Positions 4,458 to 5,694 of a stretch of DNA of 5,694 nucleotides are shown one piece after another. This DNA is from an uncultured Eubacterium sp. Lineage in GTDB: Bacteria; Bacillota; Clostridia; Oscillospirales; Acutalibacteraceae. The notes below the pieces were generated by a model. The model saw only the letters and a list, made by a program, of their open reading frames with translations, was not told where the DNA came from and did no database searches. A program made the position numbers and the translations under genes. The DNA lies in the NCBI GenBank assembly GCA_945980015.1, contig CAMFQI010000095.1, positions 1 to 5,694 of the forward strand, in the 5' to 3' direction. The number at the start of each line of letters is the position of its first letter. Positions within the stretch are counted from its first letter, which is position 1.

Positions 4458-5646
4458 AGTATTCGTATTTTCCGTGCGGTGTGGAATTGAATTTATCAAT
4501 GACTATTTGATATCTATTATATGCATTCTTAATGCTTTCGTCCCAGCTGATGTAGATATCGTCTTGTGCCTTTTTACCGACACGGCAAAGCAGGTCGTTA
4601 TTGTCTATTATATCATCAATAACCCTTGCAACGCTTCGTGACGTTTCGAGACAGAGGAAGCCTGTCTGAGCGTCAACTATGCCCTCTCCTGCACACGAGC
4701 CTGCAACAACGAGAGCGGGAGTTGCGCTTGCCGCCGCTTCACGAACAACAAGACCGTTTGTATCGAATGTGCTTGGAAACACAAGCAAATCAGCCGTGCC
4801 GTAATATATTTGAAGCTCGCTTCTGTCGTCGAGATTGCCCGTAAAAATCACCTTATCGTCAAGTGCAAGCTTGCGGCAATATTTCTTGATTGCGTTTTCG
4901 TCGGGTCCCATACCAATCATAATCATACGGAAATCTCTGCCGTCTGTTTTGAGAATTTTGCAGGCGTCAAGAATGATGTCAATATTCTTATACCACATCA
5001 TTCTGCCGACAAAAAGCAAAATCGGAATACCGTTTGGAATATTGTGCTTTCGTCTAATCATCGCCTTCATAGAGTCGTCGCAGTCGGTTTTAGGCAGATC
5101 ACAGCCGTTTGGCATAACAACAAAATCGCCCTCGTATCCGACCTTGCGAAGACTGTCGGAGGTGCCCTTACTCGTCACCCAAACCTCGTCGGCGGCTTTG
5201 ATATTATTGAGCAGCATACCGTAAGCTCTGCGACGAAGTGCAAGGGATTTTACTCTGCTGTCGAAGTCGTATTCATACTTTGTATGATAGGTCAGGATAT
5301 GGGGAATACGCTTAATTCTGTTTATTCTTCTGAAAAAATAGCTTGTTGCAATCGGGCAATGGCTGTGAAGAACGTCGAAATTTCTGTTGATAATATCCTC
5401 GGCATACTGCCTTTTGAACGGCCAGCCGACAGGATAACCCTCGCCGAAGGTAAACAAACTTTGGTACCTATATATTTCGTAAGGAAATTTGTAGTCATAG
5501 CTATTTGGAATTTCGGGCACAACAATAGTAGCAGTGCCGAGCTTTTCGTTAATGATGTCGGCATAGCATTTTGCAACCGTGCTTATTCCGTCAATAGTCG
5601 GCGGAAAGGCTTCTGTTCCTATGGCGATTTTCAGACCGTTTTGCAT
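4456..5646 (-). CDS. GT4-family glycosyltransferase (GT-B fold)
   Basis: 396 residues, a normal full length for a GT4 enzyme of this type. It transfers a sugar from a nucleotide-sugar donor at the cytoplasmic face of the membrane; donor and acceptor are not predictable here. The N-terminal acceptor domain has TEAFPPTIDGIS (11-22), HSHCP (94-98) and TYHTKYEY (119-126). The last resembles the YHT-x-YE motif of diacylglycerol glucosyltransferases, so glycolipid synthesis is a plausible role. The C-terminal donor domain has MPNGCDL (178-184), VGRMMWYKN (213-221, with the phosphate-binding Arg215 and Lys220), and FPSTFDTNGLVVREAAA (290-306). The usual Glu-x7-Glu motif is Asp295-x7-Glu303 here. No signal peptide or membrane helix was seen. 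The start ATG has AAGGAG 7 nt upstream (5659-5654). The gene stands alone, with its own promoter and terminator. Polysaccharide assembly is the main alternative role. Confidence 0.9.
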   Translation of the reverse strand: MQNGLKIAIGTEAFPPTIDGISTVAKCYADIINEKLGTATIVVPEIPNSYDYKFPYEIYRYQSLFTFGEGYPVGWPFKRQYAEDIINRNFDVLHSHCPIATSYFFRRINRIKRIPHILTYHTKYEYDFDSRVKSLALRRRAYGMLLNNIKAADEVWVTSKGTSDSLRKVGYEGDFVVMPNGCDLPKTDCDDSMKAMIRRKHNIPNGIPILLFVGRMMWYKNIDIILDACKILKTDGRDFRMIMIGMGPDENAIKKYCRKLALDDKVIFTGNLDDRSELQIYYGTADLLVFPSTFDTNGLVVREAAASATPALVVAGSCAGEGIVDAQTGFLCLETSRSVARVIDDIIDNNDLLCRVGKKAQDDIYISWDESIKNAYNRYQIVIDKFNSTPHGKYEY

Positions 5647-5653
5647 ATCATAT

Positions 5654-5659
5654 CTCCTT
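5654..5659 (-). promoter_or_regulatory. Ribosome binding site of the glycosyltransferase gene
   Basis: AAGGAG on the minus strand with a 7-nt spacer to the ATG at 5646. It decides against the overlapping out-of-frame ATG at 5651-5649. Confidence 0.85.
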
Positions 5660-5676
5660 GATTATCCGTATCAAAA

Positions 5677-5685
5677 ATTATATCA
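5677..5685 (-). promoter_or_regulatory. Extended -10 promoter of the glycosyltransferase gene
   Basis: On the minus strand TGATATAAT (5685-5677) is an extended -10 element with a consensus TATAAT. The predicted start is near 5670, about 24 nt before the ATG. The -35 region would lie beyond the window edge and cannot be checked. Confidence 0.6.
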
Positions 5686-5694
5686 CAACTCAGG

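Noticed and set aside
4810..5661. 283-codon plus-strand reading frame opposite the glycosyltransferase
   Set aside because: The minus-strand frame encodes clear GT4 motifs with promoter, ribosome binding site and terminator. The plus frame has none.

Overview
The window looks like the end of a short-read contig from a low-to-mid GC gut-type Clostridia genome, most likely Oscillospirales/Ruminococcaceae-like (Ruminococcus, [Eubacterium] siraeum or a relative). This placement is inference. It rests on a large secreted protein with FIVAR-type helical segments and tandem Cys-x-x-Cys repeats, strong AGGAGG ribosome binding sites, and intergenic palindromic repeats of the CCCTCAGTCAC...GCTCCCTT type, which are common in that group. 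The first 47 bases are not biological. They are an untrimmed Illumina Nextera P5/i5/Read 1 adapter, so genomic sequence begins at 48.

Layout: (1) 48-3289 (+) is the 3' part of a gene for a very large secreted or surface protein. Its true N-terminus is missing because the contig stops there. (2) 3303-3473 (+) is a 56-residue acidic protein in the same operon, with its ribosome binding site starting inside the stop codon of the large gene. An intrinsic terminator at 3488-3519 closes the operon. (3) 3572-4378 is a repeat-rich stretch of about 800 bp that an ordinary gene finder would probably leave empty. Two copies of a palindromic, MITE-like repeat (A, 3572-3706; B, 4241-4377) share an identical 28-base core. 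They bracket a compact locus whose parts match a Gram-positive type I toxin-antitoxin module of the Fst/par or Hol-Tox type. That locus has a promoter, a structured leader, a 30-residue membrane peptide (3862-3954), a 14-bp bidirectional terminator, and a consensus promoter on the opposite strand driving a convergent RNA of about 85 nt. A separate pair of REP-like hairpins (4097-4186) lies between the toxin locus and repeat B. (4) 4456-5646 (-) is a complete GT4-family glycosyltransferase gene with its own extended -10 promoter and a terminator that overlaps its stop codon.

The operon and the glycosyltransferase converge on the repeat-rich region. The toxin-like locus is the most interesting part. 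Its mRNA leader contains four alternately pairing segments, the last of which includes the Shine-Dalgarno sequence. The 5' end of the putative antisense RNA is a same-sense near-copy of part of that leader. Full complementarity between the two RNAs is confined to the shared terminator. This is an arrangement related to, but not identical with, the classical par locus, where 5' direct repeats make the RNA ends complementary.
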